Shown here piece by piece: positions 17,357 to 24,638 of a DNA stretch of 33,214 bases. The position numbers and the translations under genes are program-made. The stretch is from Prochlorococcus sp. AG-436-O11 (GTDB lineage: Bacteria; Cyanobacteriota; Cyanobacteriia; PCC-6307; Cyanobiaceae), in NCBI GenBank assembly GCA_003212535.1, contig QCPO01000002.1, forward strand, positions 1-33,214. The letters are read 5' to 3'. How positions within the stretch are numbered: position 1 is the stretch's first letter; each line of letters begins with the position of its first letter. Under the pieces are notes generated by a model. The model was not told where the DNA came from. It ran no database searches and worked only from the letters and a program-made list of their open reading frames with translations.

Positions 17357-17449
17357 CTTTTACTATTAATGAAACTTATTTCTAAATGTTTTTGGAGAAT
17401 ATAATTAATTTTTTTTTATTTAAAAACCAACAAAAGTTCTTTTAGATCC

Positions 17450-17830
17450 ATGAAAATATTTTCACTTAAAAACAAGTTTATTTATACTTCTTTAGATTTT
17501 TTTGCAAGAGTTTCAATCTCAGCAATATTTATCAGTGCTATACCTGATAAAGTAACTAATTTTGCAAAAACAGTCGAATACATCTCTTCCAAGGGTATTC
17601 CTTATCCAATTGCATCTATCTTATTGGTTGGTGCAGTTATCTGCCTTACTTTAGGAACTGGCTTTTTCATTTTTGGAAAAGATCAAAAAATTGGAACAGT
17701 TTTTTTATTACTTTTTCTAATACCAACAACAATAATATTTCATTTATTTCCTCTCCATATAAAAGCAGTGCTTATAAATCTAGGTTTTACTGGGGGATTA
17801 ATTATTTCTGCATTAAGAGATTCGAAATAA
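17450..17830 (+). CDS. DoxX-family membrane protein
   Basis: Small integral membrane protein of the DoxX/DoxD-like family, often tied to redox or thiosulfate-quinone chemistry; the precise role is unknown here. The 126 residues contain four hydrophobic helices. The first carries the family pattern DFFARVSISAIFISAIPDKV (R near the start, then a small-residue helix and a polar turn with K). It is followed by VEYISSKGIPYPIASILLVG (the typical GxP before helix 2), the GTGFFIFGK segment, and FHLFP near helix 3. ATG 17450 is supported by the upstream T-rich leader and lack of other starts. It stands alone between two sparse regions. Confidence 0.82.
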   Translation: MKIFSLKNKFIYTSLDFFARVSISAIFISAIPDKVTNFAKTVEYISSKGIPYPIASILLVGAVICLTLGTGFFIFGKDQKIGTVFLLLFLIPTTIIFHLFPLHIKAVLINLGFTGGLIISALRDSK

Positions 17831-18279
17831 ATAATTGAGAGAATACATTCAATTAATTATTTAACGATTTAATTATAGAAATACTTTTTAAGCCATGAAA
17901 TCCCATATATCATTCAATAATATTCTTACTCTTGATAAATTCCTGATTTAAAATGTTAAAAAAAAAAAGACTCTTGCGAGCCTAGGTGATGGGGATCTCT
18001 ATTCTGACAAAGATAAGCAAGTCAGACAACCCCATAAATAGTAATAAAGTTTTAACTGTACACGCTATATGTAGTGCTATGATTTCATAAGGTGTTTGGG
18101 GAGGGGATTGTCCTAAATTTTATTGGGGGTGTGTAGAAATAAGCTACTCCTTTTTTATTTTTTCAAATAAGTAATTTTTAAAGTCTTTTCCTTATTCAAG
18201 GGGATTACAATTTTGACTTAATCTAAAAGTAATAGAATTTGTTATCTTTTCTGATTTTTAGAAAACTTAGTAATTTTAG
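17831..18279. other. Gene-free stretch containing a structured G-rich segment
   Basis: No convincing protein gene in 449 bp. The left 120 bp and right 110 bp are ordinary AT-rich DNA. The middle (about 17955-18160) is clearly richer in G and C, is bounded by an A-run on the left and a T-run on the right, and has several hairpins. It is described separately as a possible non-coding RNA. Confidence 0.6.
17955..18160 (+). ncRNA. Candidate structured non-coding RNA (unidentified)
   Basis: Not matched to any RNA family I know (not tmRNA, SRP, RNase P or 6S by the motifs I can check). From left to right it contains an A10-plus run and a small CTC/GAG hairpin. A two-step hairpin follows, in which ATGGGG (17989-17994) pairs with CCCCAT (18030-18035) and CTGAC (18004-18008) pairs with GTCAG (18021-18025). 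A 5-bp hairpin lies around 18063-18076. Next comes a G-rich part with GGGG-A-GGGG and a later GGGGG. A short GTAG/CTAC hairpin (18133-18147) precedes TCCTTTTTT. The strand is set by that 3' T-run. A 33-codon ORF (17989-18090) overlaps it, so a leader peptide is the alternative. Confidence 0.4.
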
Positions 18280-18429
18280 TTACCCAAAATTAATATTTTC
18301 TTGAAATAAACCAAATAAGTTATTCCCAAGGATGGCAGAAATTATCAGTAAAACGGCTACTATTGTAAAAAGAGCAATTACATCTTTTATATCGTAGGGA
18401 GCCTTAAATAAGGGTTTTTGAGGTGCCAT
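18280..18429 (-). CDS. Small single-helix membrane protein, 49 residues
   Basis: Frame from ATG 18429 to TAA 18280-18282. The N-terminus is polar with two prolines (MAPQKPLFKAPYDIKD). Residues about 17-36 form a hydrophobic helix (VIALFTIVAVLLIISAIL), and the tail GNNLFGLFQENINFG is short. It resembles small thylakoid membrane subunits in size and layout, but I cannot assign it. The next 363 bp upstream (18430-18792) hold no gene on this strand apart from the riboswitch operon terminator, so its promoter must lie just upstream of 18430. Confidence 0.6.
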   Translation of the reverse strand: MAPQKPLFKAPYDIKDVIALFTIVAVLLIISAILGNNLFGLFQENINFG

Positions 18430-18792
18430 AGTTATTAATTTTTAATTCCTGAATTATCTTAGTTAATTTTCAAAAAAGTAATTGATTAAAGTTTCTATTT
18501 ACCTAATTTTTAAAAAATTTTTTAAATAATGTTTTCTCAGTTTACATTTGTGAGAATATTATCGTCTTATAAATTTCTAAATTTTAATTTAAATATAGGA
18601 CTTTATTGTGAAAAATATTAATTATTAGTTACTCGTGGATCGCAATATTTAGTATATCGATCAATAATTCTATTTTTTATCTCATTATTTCACAGGAAAA
18701 TATACTTCGATTAATTGGTAGAAATATTTCATATTAAAAAAAAGAAGAAGCCACTATCAATGGCTTCTTCTTTGGGTTGATCCTTTTCTTTA
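18430..18792. other. Mostly empty AT-rich region
   Basis: Apart from the terminator at 18736-18773 I see no gene. A 30-codon plus-strand frame from 18530 is low-complexity and Phe/Asn-rich, so it is not called. A GATCG...CGATC imperfect palindrome lies near 18638-18662 with no obvious role. Confidence 0.5.
18736..18773 (-). terminator. Strong intrinsic terminator of the glutamine-riboswitch operon
   Basis: Perfect 13-bp arms (18741-18753 with 18761-18773) and a seven-base loop. On the minus strand the stem runs directly into eight T residues. It lies 20 bases beyond the stop of the 33-residue peptide and defines the transcript as about 255 nt. Confidence 0.92.
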
Positions 18793-18894
18793 CTAACTTG
18801 TGTAAGCTTTTCCTCTGTAAGTTAGTTCGATGTGTTGCTTCTTAGCAACATCTTTGTTCTGGACGTACTTTTGTCCTCTGTAAATTAGAGTCAT
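18793..18894 (-). CDS. Riboswitch-controlled DUF4278 peptide, 33 residues
   Basis: ATG 18894 to TAG 18793-18795. The 33 residues are almost entirely two copies of one motif: TLIYRGQKY at residues 2-10 and ELTYRGKAY at 23-31, separated by VQNKDVAKKQHI. The (L/I)xYRGxxY repeat is the hallmark of DUF4278, the family of cyanobacterial 'downstream peptides'; I recall the Synechocystis PII-interacting regulator PirA as a relative. By analogy it may act in nitrogen/carbon balance, but this is inference and the marine peptide is very short. An excellent Shine-Dalgarno AAAGGAG (18909-18903) precedes the start by 8 nt. It is transcribed alone, with a glutamine-type riboswitch in its leader and a strong terminator after it. 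Confidence 0.9.
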   Translation of the reverse strand: MTLIYRGQKYVQNKDVAKKQHIELTYRGKAYTS

Positions 18895-18899
18895 TTTTT

Positions 18900-18991
18900 A
18901 AGCTCCTTTCACGTCTAAGTCCCCGTTCCATGGCTTAGATCGACTTGCGGCTTGTTAAATACAAGTTGAACGTTTTGGTAGCGGTTGCTAC
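18900..18991 (-). promoter_or_regulatory. Glutamine-II ('downstream-peptide') riboswitch
   Basis: Minus-strand leader. CGTTC (18972-18968) pairs with GAACG (18928-18924) to close stem P1. Inside it CTTG/CAAG (18965-18962 with 18954-18951) forms a second short stem. TCTAAG (18939-18934) in the loop is perfectly complementary to CTTAGA (18919-18914) 3' of P1, giving the H-type pseudoknot that defines this class. The 3' pseudoknot strand is followed by CGTGAAAGGAGCT, so ligand-dependent folding would sit directly beside the Shine-Dalgarno and control translation. A small GTAGC/GCTAC hairpin (18991-18978) lies at the predicted 5' end. The aptamer class is known to bind L-glutamine in cyanobacteria, usually before short ORFs such as this one. 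Confidence 0.9.
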
Positions 18992-18997
18992 TTTTTT

Positions 18998-19005
18998 ATT
19001 CTATC
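18998..19005 (-). promoter_or_regulatory. Extended -10 promoter for the riboswitch transcript
   Basis: Minus strand TGATAGAAT: a TAGAAT -10 box (19003-18998) with an upstream TG one base before it. The start site would fall at about 18991, exactly at the 5' hairpin of the leader. No clear -35 box and no NtcA palindrome are seen. Confidence 0.5.
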
Positions 19006-19204
19006 ATACATAAATAACCTTGTATTTGTTTAAATTAAATATTTCTAATATTTTGAACATAAGTTAAATACGTTTTTAATTAATTTTATTGGCCCTTAAA
19101 CTATGTAAGAATTTATACAGGTTACATTTTGTACGTTTTTAAGAATTATTTTTTATTTAAACACTTTTTAAATGTAAAATTCTGAATATTATAAAATTTG
19201 TTTT

Positions 19205-19405
19205 ATGTTTTCTCAAAGCAAAAAACCTACAGTAAAAAGATCTAAATCTGCCAATACTCAATGGACTCCATTATTTGCTCAATTACTTCCATTCGCAGAT
19301 AAAATGAACGAAAAAGTTCAGTTGGTAAATGCTTTGGCCTTTACTTTCATTATGGGTTTTTCAATTTTTGGCATTGCTCTATGGAGAATAACTGCAATGA
19401 CTTGA
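19205..19405 (+). CDS. Small unknown protein with C-terminal membrane helix, 66 residues
   Basis: Family not recognised. The basic, Ser/Lys-rich N-terminus (SQSKKPTVKRSKSANTQW) leads to TPLFAQLLPFADKMNEKVQL, then a hydrophobic helix (about residues 41-61, NALAFTFIMGFSIFGIALWR). The FADKMNEKVQLVNALAF stretch loosely recalls the ExxN helix start of Hli/CAB proteins, but NGR is absent, so I do not call it an Hli. It has no Shine-Dalgarno. A 14-bp hairpin with a T-run, 100 bases after the stop, is its likely terminator, although it lies inside the convergent gene. Confidence 0.7.
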   Translation: MFSQSKKPTVKRSKSANTQWTPLFAQLLPFADKMNEKVQLVNALAFTFIMGFSIFGIALWRITAMT

Positions 19406-19419
19406 TTCCTTGAATTTTT

Positions 19420-19671
19420 TCAAGTAATAGTAATTTTTGATTCTTTATTGTTAATCAGAGTTATTAACCACCTAGAGGCGAGAGCTCTAGATATTGCTCT
19501 GTTCTTTAAAAATCTACATATGTAAATATGTAGATTTTTTTCGTTTTTGGAGTTAAATTTCTCTTCAAATTCCAATATTTCCTCTTCTGAAGTTCTTTTC
19601 CTTAGTTCATCCACTAAAGCATGACTAGAAGAATCATTGAAAAAATTCCCTATATTTAAGCTTATTGTCAT
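19420..19671 (-). CDS. Small unknown soluble protein, 83 residues
   Basis: Family not recognised. The first half is a plausible soluble domain (DSSSHALVDELRKRTSEEEI, then LEFEEKFNSKNEK), and the second half is basic (CRFLKNRAISRALASRWLIT). It converges on the 66-residue gene with 14 bp between the stops. The middle codons (NLHIYICRFLK) are encoded by a near-perfect DNA hairpin that looks like a plus-strand terminator, so this frame carries an RNA signal in its body. The helical, charged N-terminal part makes a true gene likely, but the C-terminal half is less certain. Confidence 0.55.
   Translation of the reverse strand: MTISLNIGNFFNDSSSHALVDELRKRTSEEEILEFEEKFNSKNEKNLHIYICRFLKNRAISRALASRWLITLINNKESKITIT
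19508..19541 (+). terminator. Perfect 14-bp hairpin with T-run, inside the convergent 83-residue gene
   Basis: Arms 19508-19521 and 19526-19539 are perfectly complementary with a GTAA loop, and the plus strand runs on into seven T (19535-19541). It suits termination of the 66-residue gene's transcript. On the minus strand a shorter T-run follows, so it might also attenuate the 83-residue gene. Confidence 0.7.
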
Positions 19672-19758
19672 AAATAATTTATGTACCTATTTAAGAGGTA
19701 GCCATAAATTAAATTTTTTAAAACACATTTGTCTTTTTATTTACAAATTATTTAATAT

Positions 19759-22092
19759 TTAATTTTTTGGTTTAGCTAAAGGAAGTAGACACTTATCGGA
19801 ATCACAACCTGCTGGACCTGCCTCAGTTAGTTCTCCAATGTCATATTTATTAAGAGCATCAAAGAAATCGTTATTAACTTTTCTCTCAATTACTTTATTT
19901 TGCAAGGAAAGGAACTCTTCTTTACTTATAGGTTCAAAAGGTAATCTTGGGAAAGTTGCATTTGCACTAAATCTAGCTAGCAATGCCGCTGATATATATC
20001 CTTCATTATTTTTAATTGCATTATGAATAGCTTTCGCTAAATCCTCAATTTCATTTTCTCTGAATTCAACTGTAGCAGAGGTATTATGCTCTGTATAAAA
20101 CTTTTGCACTTGCATGTAAAAGTCAAACTGAGCTAAGGCAGAGAAATTATTGATGTCTATTTGATCTGCGCCTTCTATATTAGCCCAGCTTACTTCTGTT
20201 GGGATTTCAACTAACCATTCTGTACATCTTGGGTCAAATGGGTTATCGAGCAAACATCCTTTCTCATCTTTGTCAGACTGAGATGGAACTACTGAGTAAC
20301 CGTAATCCATGCAAGCCAAAGCGATAGGATCATTTTTTCTAAAAGTTATTCTTCTTATGAATCTTTGTGCCTTTGGTGGATGCCATCCAGGGGCTGCTCC
20401 TGTTAGAAGACTTTTGGTCCCAGCGGGTTGAACTGTTGTACATCTATTAGGTCTTCTGAGATTATGTTTATCACAATATTCCCAAACAGTTTCTTTTACT
20501 GTTTTTCTCCATGAATCTAAGAATTTGGCTTCCTCCTTTTTGAAGGCTTTGCCCTCTTCAGTATCGGGCCTGCCTGCTTCCCACCACTTCAACCATGGAG
20601 TTCCAAAGGCGTGAACGCAGAAATCAAACAATCCGGTGAAACTTACACCGACGATAGGATCAAACTCCCTACTTTTTCTGTAGCGCTCAACTTCAAATTC
20701 ATGATTTAGTAAACATGCTACTGAAAGCGCAGCCGCTTTAAATGCCTTTTTCTGTTCTGCGATATTTTTTGGGTCAATCTGGTTTAAATGAACTTCGGCT
20801 AGATTGCAGTGAAAATCATTCCCAAGTATTTCTCCACAAGGGTTAAGTCCATATCTACTCATTCTGTGATTAAGTTCTTCTTCAGAAAATGGTCCATAAC
20901 TGCTATTTATCCAATTTCTTGCTTCTTGTTTACCTTGTTCTGAATATATTTCTATAAATTCTTTTTTTAATTCTTCATTTTTAAGAATATCTGCATTAGA
21001 TCTTGCTATTGCTTCTGGAGCAAATTGAATCGCGCCTTCACCAGAATGGAATTGTTTTGTGACAGCATCCAAAATAGTTTGATAAGAGGGCTTTGTATGG
21101 TAGACCCTTGTATGATTAGCCATTCTAAGGGCATCTTTCTCAGGGTCTATTCTCCAATTACCGTTTTCATCTTGACTCCATAGATTCTCTTTAGCTGATG
21201 CTGCTTCTTTATCATCAGAGGCAAATTGTCTCATCCCCGCGCTTCTTCTTATATTCCCTGCAACTATAGTTACTGCTGCTTCGTCAATTAGTAAACAACA
21301 TTCTACCGTACTCAATTTTCTGCCAATAGCTTTCCCTAGAAGAGATGCAACTCTTGAGTAGAGGTCTTTTAATTTGATAGGATTTGCCATCCCACCAAAA
21401 CCTTTTAATGATTCTCCCGCGGGTCTAATATCTTCTAAATTAATATATACATCAATATCTTTTTCAAGACCCTCATTACTTGATACTTCAAGTAGATATT
21501 TATAGCTATCTACCCAGCCTCTCCTGCTATCTCCTACCTTTATAAAGATATTTTTACCTTTAATTTCTATAGATGATTCTTCTTTCCTTTGATCCCTAGG
21601 AGTTATTCCAACTTCGCTAACAGATTTAATATTTATTTTGTTTATTACTGTAGGTAGATTATTTATAAAATGAGGCTCAATTATGGCCCCTGTTCCACAA
21701 CCCATCATGGCTAAGTCCATCATCAAAGCAAAAGCTTCCCAATCAATCAAATTAGTCGAAGTACAATTGTATGCACCTGAGAAGTTTTGGTTTTTATTAA
21801 TCCAAGGTGTACCTCCAATCCAAAGCCATCTCCCTGATGGTTGCGCTTTTTGGTTACTTTGCATTTCTCTCATTAAGATTAATTCTTCTTCAGAAAGATT
21901 TCCTAATTTTTTCAATCCTGATAAATTTCTTTCGCCTACTTCTCTCCAATTCTCTCTTTTCCCGGAGACTGTTTTCCTACTGTAGGACCTAAAGAAAACA
22001 GGATAGGCAGCTGGGGCTGACTTTGGAAAATCATCTTTCTTGAGATTATTAGAATTGCTCTCTGAGGAAGCTTTATTTGGTGCAATTGTCAC
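19759..22092 (-). CDS. nrdJ: Adenosylcobalamin-dependent (class II) ribonucleoside-triphosphate reductase
   Basis: Reduces ribonucleotides to deoxyribonucleotides using a cobalamin-generated thiyl radical; supplies dNTPs for replication. The GTG start at 22092 (VTIAPNKA) gives 777 residues. A frame extends 21 codons further to a TTG, but that segment is hydrophobic and untypical, so I reject it. Diagnostic blocks are PSGRWLWIGG, FSGAYNCTSTNLID (redox Cys), MDLAMMGCGTGAI, the NPCGEI active-site motif (radical Cys and Glu) in YGLNPCGEILGN, TTVQPAGTKSLLTGAAPGWHP, and a C-terminal cysteine pair in AGCDSDKCLLPL that relays reductant. It is divergent from a methyltransferase; no other RNR subunit is nearby, as expected for a monomeric class II enzyme. 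Confidence 0.95.
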   Translation of the reverse strand: MTIAPNKASSESNSNNLKKDDFPKSAPAAYPVFFRSYSRKTVSGKRENWREVGERNLSGLKKLGNLSEEELILMREMQSNQKAQPSGRWLWIGGTPWINKNQNFSGAYNCTSTNLIDWEAFALMMDLAMMGCGTGAIIEPHFINNLPTVINKINIKSVSEVGITPRDQRKEESSIEIKGKNIFIKVGDSRRGWVDSYKYLLEVSSNEGLEKDIDVYINLEDIRPAGESLKGFGGMANPIKLKDLYSRVASLLGKAIGRKLSTVECCLLIDEAAVTIVAGNIRRSAGMRQFASDDKEAASAKENLWSQDENGNWRIDPEKDALRMANHTRVYHTKPSYQTILDAVTKQFHSGEGAIQFAPEAIARSNADILKNEELKKEFIEIYSEQGKQEARNWINSSYGPFSEEELNHRMSRYGLNPCGEILGNDFHCNLAEVHLNQIDPKNIAEQKKAFKAAALSVACLLNHEFEVERYRKSREFDPIVGVSFTGLFDFCVHAFGTPWLKWWEAGRPDTEEGKAFKKEEAKFLDSWRKTVKETVWEYCDKHNLRRPNRCTTVQPAGTKSLLTGAAPGWHPPKAQRFIRRITFRKNDPIALACMDYGYSVVPSQSDKDEKGCLLDNPFDPRCTEWLVEIPTEVSWANIEGADQIDINNFSALAQFDFYMQVQKFYTEHNTSATVEFRENEIEDLAKAIHNAIKNNEGYISAALLARFSANATFPRLPFEPISKEEFLSLQNKVIERKVNNDFFDALNKYDIGELTEAGPAGCDSDKCLLPLAKPKN

Positions 22093-22224
22093 GATAAAAA
22101 AAAAGTATGTAAATAACCCGTAATGGAAGAATAACTCTACCTGTGGTGTCTGCAACTATTCTTACCACTAATTAACTGTTTGTGTGAAAATATGTCTAAT
22201 ATGTATCTTTTCTTATGAAAGTTT

Positions 22225-22920
22225 ATGGAAAGAGTTGCTGAACCTGAATTGATGGAAACAAAAGAGCAAGTCATTTCTTATAGTGAGGCTGACTTCTCAG
22301 AAGGGGAGTATAATTTTATTAATCAAATTGATTATTATCTGTTAAAAAATAACATTCGTTTGGGAGAAAAAGATTTAATTGTTGATTTAGGGTGTGGGCC
22401 AGGAAATATATCTGAAAAGCTATCAATAAGGTGGCCTAATACAGAGGTTATTGGAGTCGATGGCTCTAAAGAGATGATTATTAAAGCTGAATTTAATCAA
22501 AAGATTTCTATACATAACAGAAAACTACAAAATTTACATTATATTTGCGCTGATATTAAGAATTTAGAATTAAGTGCAATTTCTCCTAGAAAAGAAATAA
22601 GTCTTCTGGTAAGTAACAGTTTGATTCATCATATTACTCATCTTGATGATTTTTTTAAAAGTATAATTAGATTGTCCAATAATTTGACTGTGAATTTTCA
22701 TAAAGACTTAAAAAGACCCATTGATGAAAAGTCGGCTTTAGAGCTTAAAACAAAATGCTCAAGCAAATATAATAATATTCTTACTAATGATTATTATGCG
22801 TCTTTGAAGGCTTCTTATACTTACAAAGAATTACAAGAGTTTATTTTGAAAAATAATCTTCTTTCCTTGGAAGTGTTTGAAGATTGTGATCAATATTTAA
22901 TTGTATATGGTAAGGTTTAA
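22225..22920 (+). CDS. Class I SAM-dependent methyltransferase
   Basis: Rossmann-fold methyltransferase; substrate unknown. In 231 residues, motif I is LIVDLGCGPGNIS (54-60 core). It is followed by TEVIGVDGSKEMI (motif II, the acidic residue that binds the SAM ribose), YICADIKNL (motif III) and LLVSNSLIHHITHLDDF (motif IV/post-I). The N-terminus (METKEQVISYSEADFSEGEY) is family-typical for small trans-aconitate-methyltransferase-like enzymes. It starts at ATG 22225. A tiny overlapping frame from 22214 is ignored. prfC follows 29 bp later, so the two may be co-transcribed. Confidence 0.88.
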   Translation: MERVAEPELMETKEQVISYSEADFSEGEYNFINQIDYYLLKNNIRLGEKDLIVDLGCGPGNISEKLSIRWPNTEVIGVDGSKEMIIKAEFNQKISIHNRKLQNLHYICADIKNLELSAISPRKEISLLVSNSLIHHITHLDDFFKSIIRLSNNLTVNFHKDLKRPIDEKSALELKTKCSSKYNNILTNDYYASLKASYTYKELQEFILKNNLLSLEVFEDCDQYLIVYGKV

Positions 22921-22949
22921 GCTTAATGAAATAGATCAATTTCAGTTAA

Positions 22950-24587
22950 ATGAGTCTAAGTAGTAAAAATTTAAATAATGAAGATATCTTGGAGGCGGTA
23001 AATAAAAGAAGAAATTTTGCAATTATTTCACATCCAGATGCTGGTAAAACTACGCTTACTGAAAAACTTCTCTTATATGGAGGGGCTATCCAACAGGCAG
23101 GAGCTGTAAAAGCAAGGGGGAATCAGAGGAAAGCTACATCAGACTGGATGGAACTTGAGAAGCAAAGAGGTATTTCAATCACTTCAACTGTCTTGCAATT
23201 TGAATATGAAAGATCAGTCATTAATCTTTTAGATACTCCAGGCCACCAAGATTTTTCTGAGGATACTTACAGAACATTATCTGCTGCTGATAATGCAGTT
23301 ATGTTGGAAGATGCAGCTAAGGGATTAGAACCTCAAACAAGAAAATTATTTGAAGTTTGCAGAATGAGAAAAATACCAATATTTACTTTTATTAATAAGA
23401 TGGACAGACCTGGAAGGGAGCCTTTTACTTTACTTGATGAAATCGAATCAGAACTTGGGTTGAATACTTTGCCTATTAACTGGCCAATAGGCAGCGGTGA
23501 GGAATTTAGGGGAGTTATTGATAGATTTTCAAGAGAAATTATTATATTTGATAAAGCTGTAAGGGGGAAACAATCGAATGAGAAGAGAATTAGTTTGAAA
23601 GATGAAGACCTCTCAAAGTATGTGGAGAGGGAGTTACTTGATGTTGCCCTCGAAGAATTGGAAGTACTGGATGAGGTTGGTTCTATATTTGAAAAAGAAA
23701 AGGTTTTTAATGGTTCTCTTACCCCAATTTTCTTTGGTTCGGCGATGACAAATTTTGGAGTTAGACCGTTTTTAGATAGTTTTCTAAAAATGGCACAAAA
23801 ACCAACTTCACGAAATAGTAATAAGGGTGATATTCAACCAGCGAGTCATGAATTTAGTGGTTTTGTTTTCAAGCTACAGGCAAATATGGATCCAAAACAT
23901 AGAGATCGAGTGGCCTTTATAAGAGTTTGCAGCGGCAAATTTGAAAAGGATATGTCAGTTAAACACTCTAGGACAGGAAAAACAATTAGATTATCACGCC
24001 CTCAGAAAATATTTGGTCAAGAGAGAGAAGTGGTTGATGATGCATATCCTGGTGATGTTATTGGTCTAAATAACCCTGGAATGTTTTCTATAGGAGATAC
24101 TCTCTATACAGGAACTCATCTAGAGTATGAGGGTATACCATCTTTTAGTCCTGAAATATTTAGTTGGCTAAGAAATCCTAACCCTTCAGCATTCAAAAAC
24201 TTTAGAAAAGGAGTAAATGAACTTCGAGAAGAAGGTGCTGTTCAAATACTCTATGACTTTGATGAGAGCAAAAGAGACCCCATACTTGCAGCTGTTGGGC
24301 AATTACAGTTGGAAGTAGTTACTCATAGGTTGAAGAGTGAATATGGTGTAGATGCAAATCTTGAAGCGATGCCGTATCAATTGGCGAGATGGGTTTCTGA
24401 TGGATGGTCATCTATTGAAGAATTAGGTAGAATTTTTAATTGTAAAGTAGTTAAGGATTGTTGGAATAGACCAGTTATCCTTTTTAAAAATGAATGGAAT
24501 CTTAATCAATTTATTGAAGATAACCCTAGGTTGAATTTAAAAAAAGTAGCCCCGGTTGTTAGTGGAGTTGAACCAATTGCTTTATAA
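22950..24587 (+). CDS. prfC: Peptide chain release factor 3
   Basis: Translational GTPase that removes RF1/RF2 from the ribosome after termination. 545 residues, normal length. G1 is [21 protein letters not shown] (with the His-Pro-Asp-Ala variant typical of RF3), switch I/G2 contains [15 protein letters not shown]3 is [15 protein letters not shown] (EF-G family DTPGHxDF), and G4 is [10 protein letters not shown]. After the GTPase domain, the domain II beta-barrel includes [20 protein letters not shown], and the domain III part [20 protein letters not shown] is the RF3-specific block. The ATG at 22950 is downstream of the methyltransferase. Confidence 0.97.
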   Translation: MSLSSKNLNNEDILEAVNKRRNFAIISHPDAGKTTLTEKLLLYGGAIQQAGAVKARGNQRKATSDWMELEKQRGISITSTVLQFEYERSVINLLDTPGHQDFSEDTYRTLSAADNAVMLEDAAKGLEPQTRKLFEVCRMRKIPIFTFINKMDRPGREPFTLLDEIESELGLNTLPINWPIGSGEEFRGVIDRFSREIIIFDKAVRGKQSNEKRISLKDEDLSKYVERELLDVALEELEVLDEVGSIFEKEKVFNGSLTPIFFGSAMTNFGVRPFLDSFLKMAQKPTSRNSNKGDIQPASHEFSGFVFKLQANMDPKHRDRVAFIRVCSGKFEKDMSVKHSRTGKTIRLSRPQKIFGQEREVVDDAYPGDVIGLNNPGMFSIGDTLYTGTHLEYEGIPSFSPEIFSWLRNPNPSAFKNFRKGVNELREEGAVQILYDFDESKRDPILAAVGQLQLEVVTHRLKSEYGVDANLEAMPYQLARWVSDGWSSIEELGRIFNCKVVKDCWNRPVILFKNEWNLNQFIEDNPRLNLKKVAPVVSGVEPIAL

Positions 24588-24638
24588 ACCCTTAATGGAG
24601 GATAAATTTGGTTATTCTGTTAGAATTAAATAAAACTT

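Larger units (their letters stand above)
16921..17449. other. Sparse region with one tiny ORF and one hairpin
   Basis: Between the Nramp-like gene and the DoxX gene. Apart from the 37-residue ORF (17070-17183), a 5-bp hairpin at 17189-17208 and the perfect hairpin at 17332-17356, I find no coding frame or recognised RNA. The DNA is strongly AT-rich. Confidence 0.5.
18895..19204. other. Divergent regulatory region
   Basis: Between the DUF4278 peptide (minus) and the 66-residue gene (plus). The left third is the riboswitch leader and its promoter. The rest is AT-rich DNA with a TATAAAAT-like box around 19190 that could serve the plus-strand gene. No further ORF. Confidence 0.5.

Noticed and set aside
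17300..17370. 23-codon frame across the hairpin at 17332-17356
   Set aside because: The hairpin explains the sequence; no start signal or plausible protein feature.
17955..18160. tmRNA, 6S RNA, SRP RNA or RNase P RNA for the G-rich segment
   Set aside because: None of the hallmark motifs (tag codons, GGUUCGA, GGAAGGA tetraloop region, P4 core) are visible.
18530..18622. 30-codon plus-strand frame
   Set aside because: Low-complexity Phe/Asn-rich translation typical of AT-rich non-coding DNA.
22093..22155. Extending nrdJ upstream to a TTG (21 extra codons)
   Set aside because: The extra residues are a hydrophobic, Phe-rich run unlike the family N-terminus; the GTG at 22092 fits the usual length better.
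22214..22240. Eight-codon frame overlapping the methyltransferase start
   Set aside because: Too short, not preceded by a clear Shine-Dalgarno, and fully explained by the longer frame.
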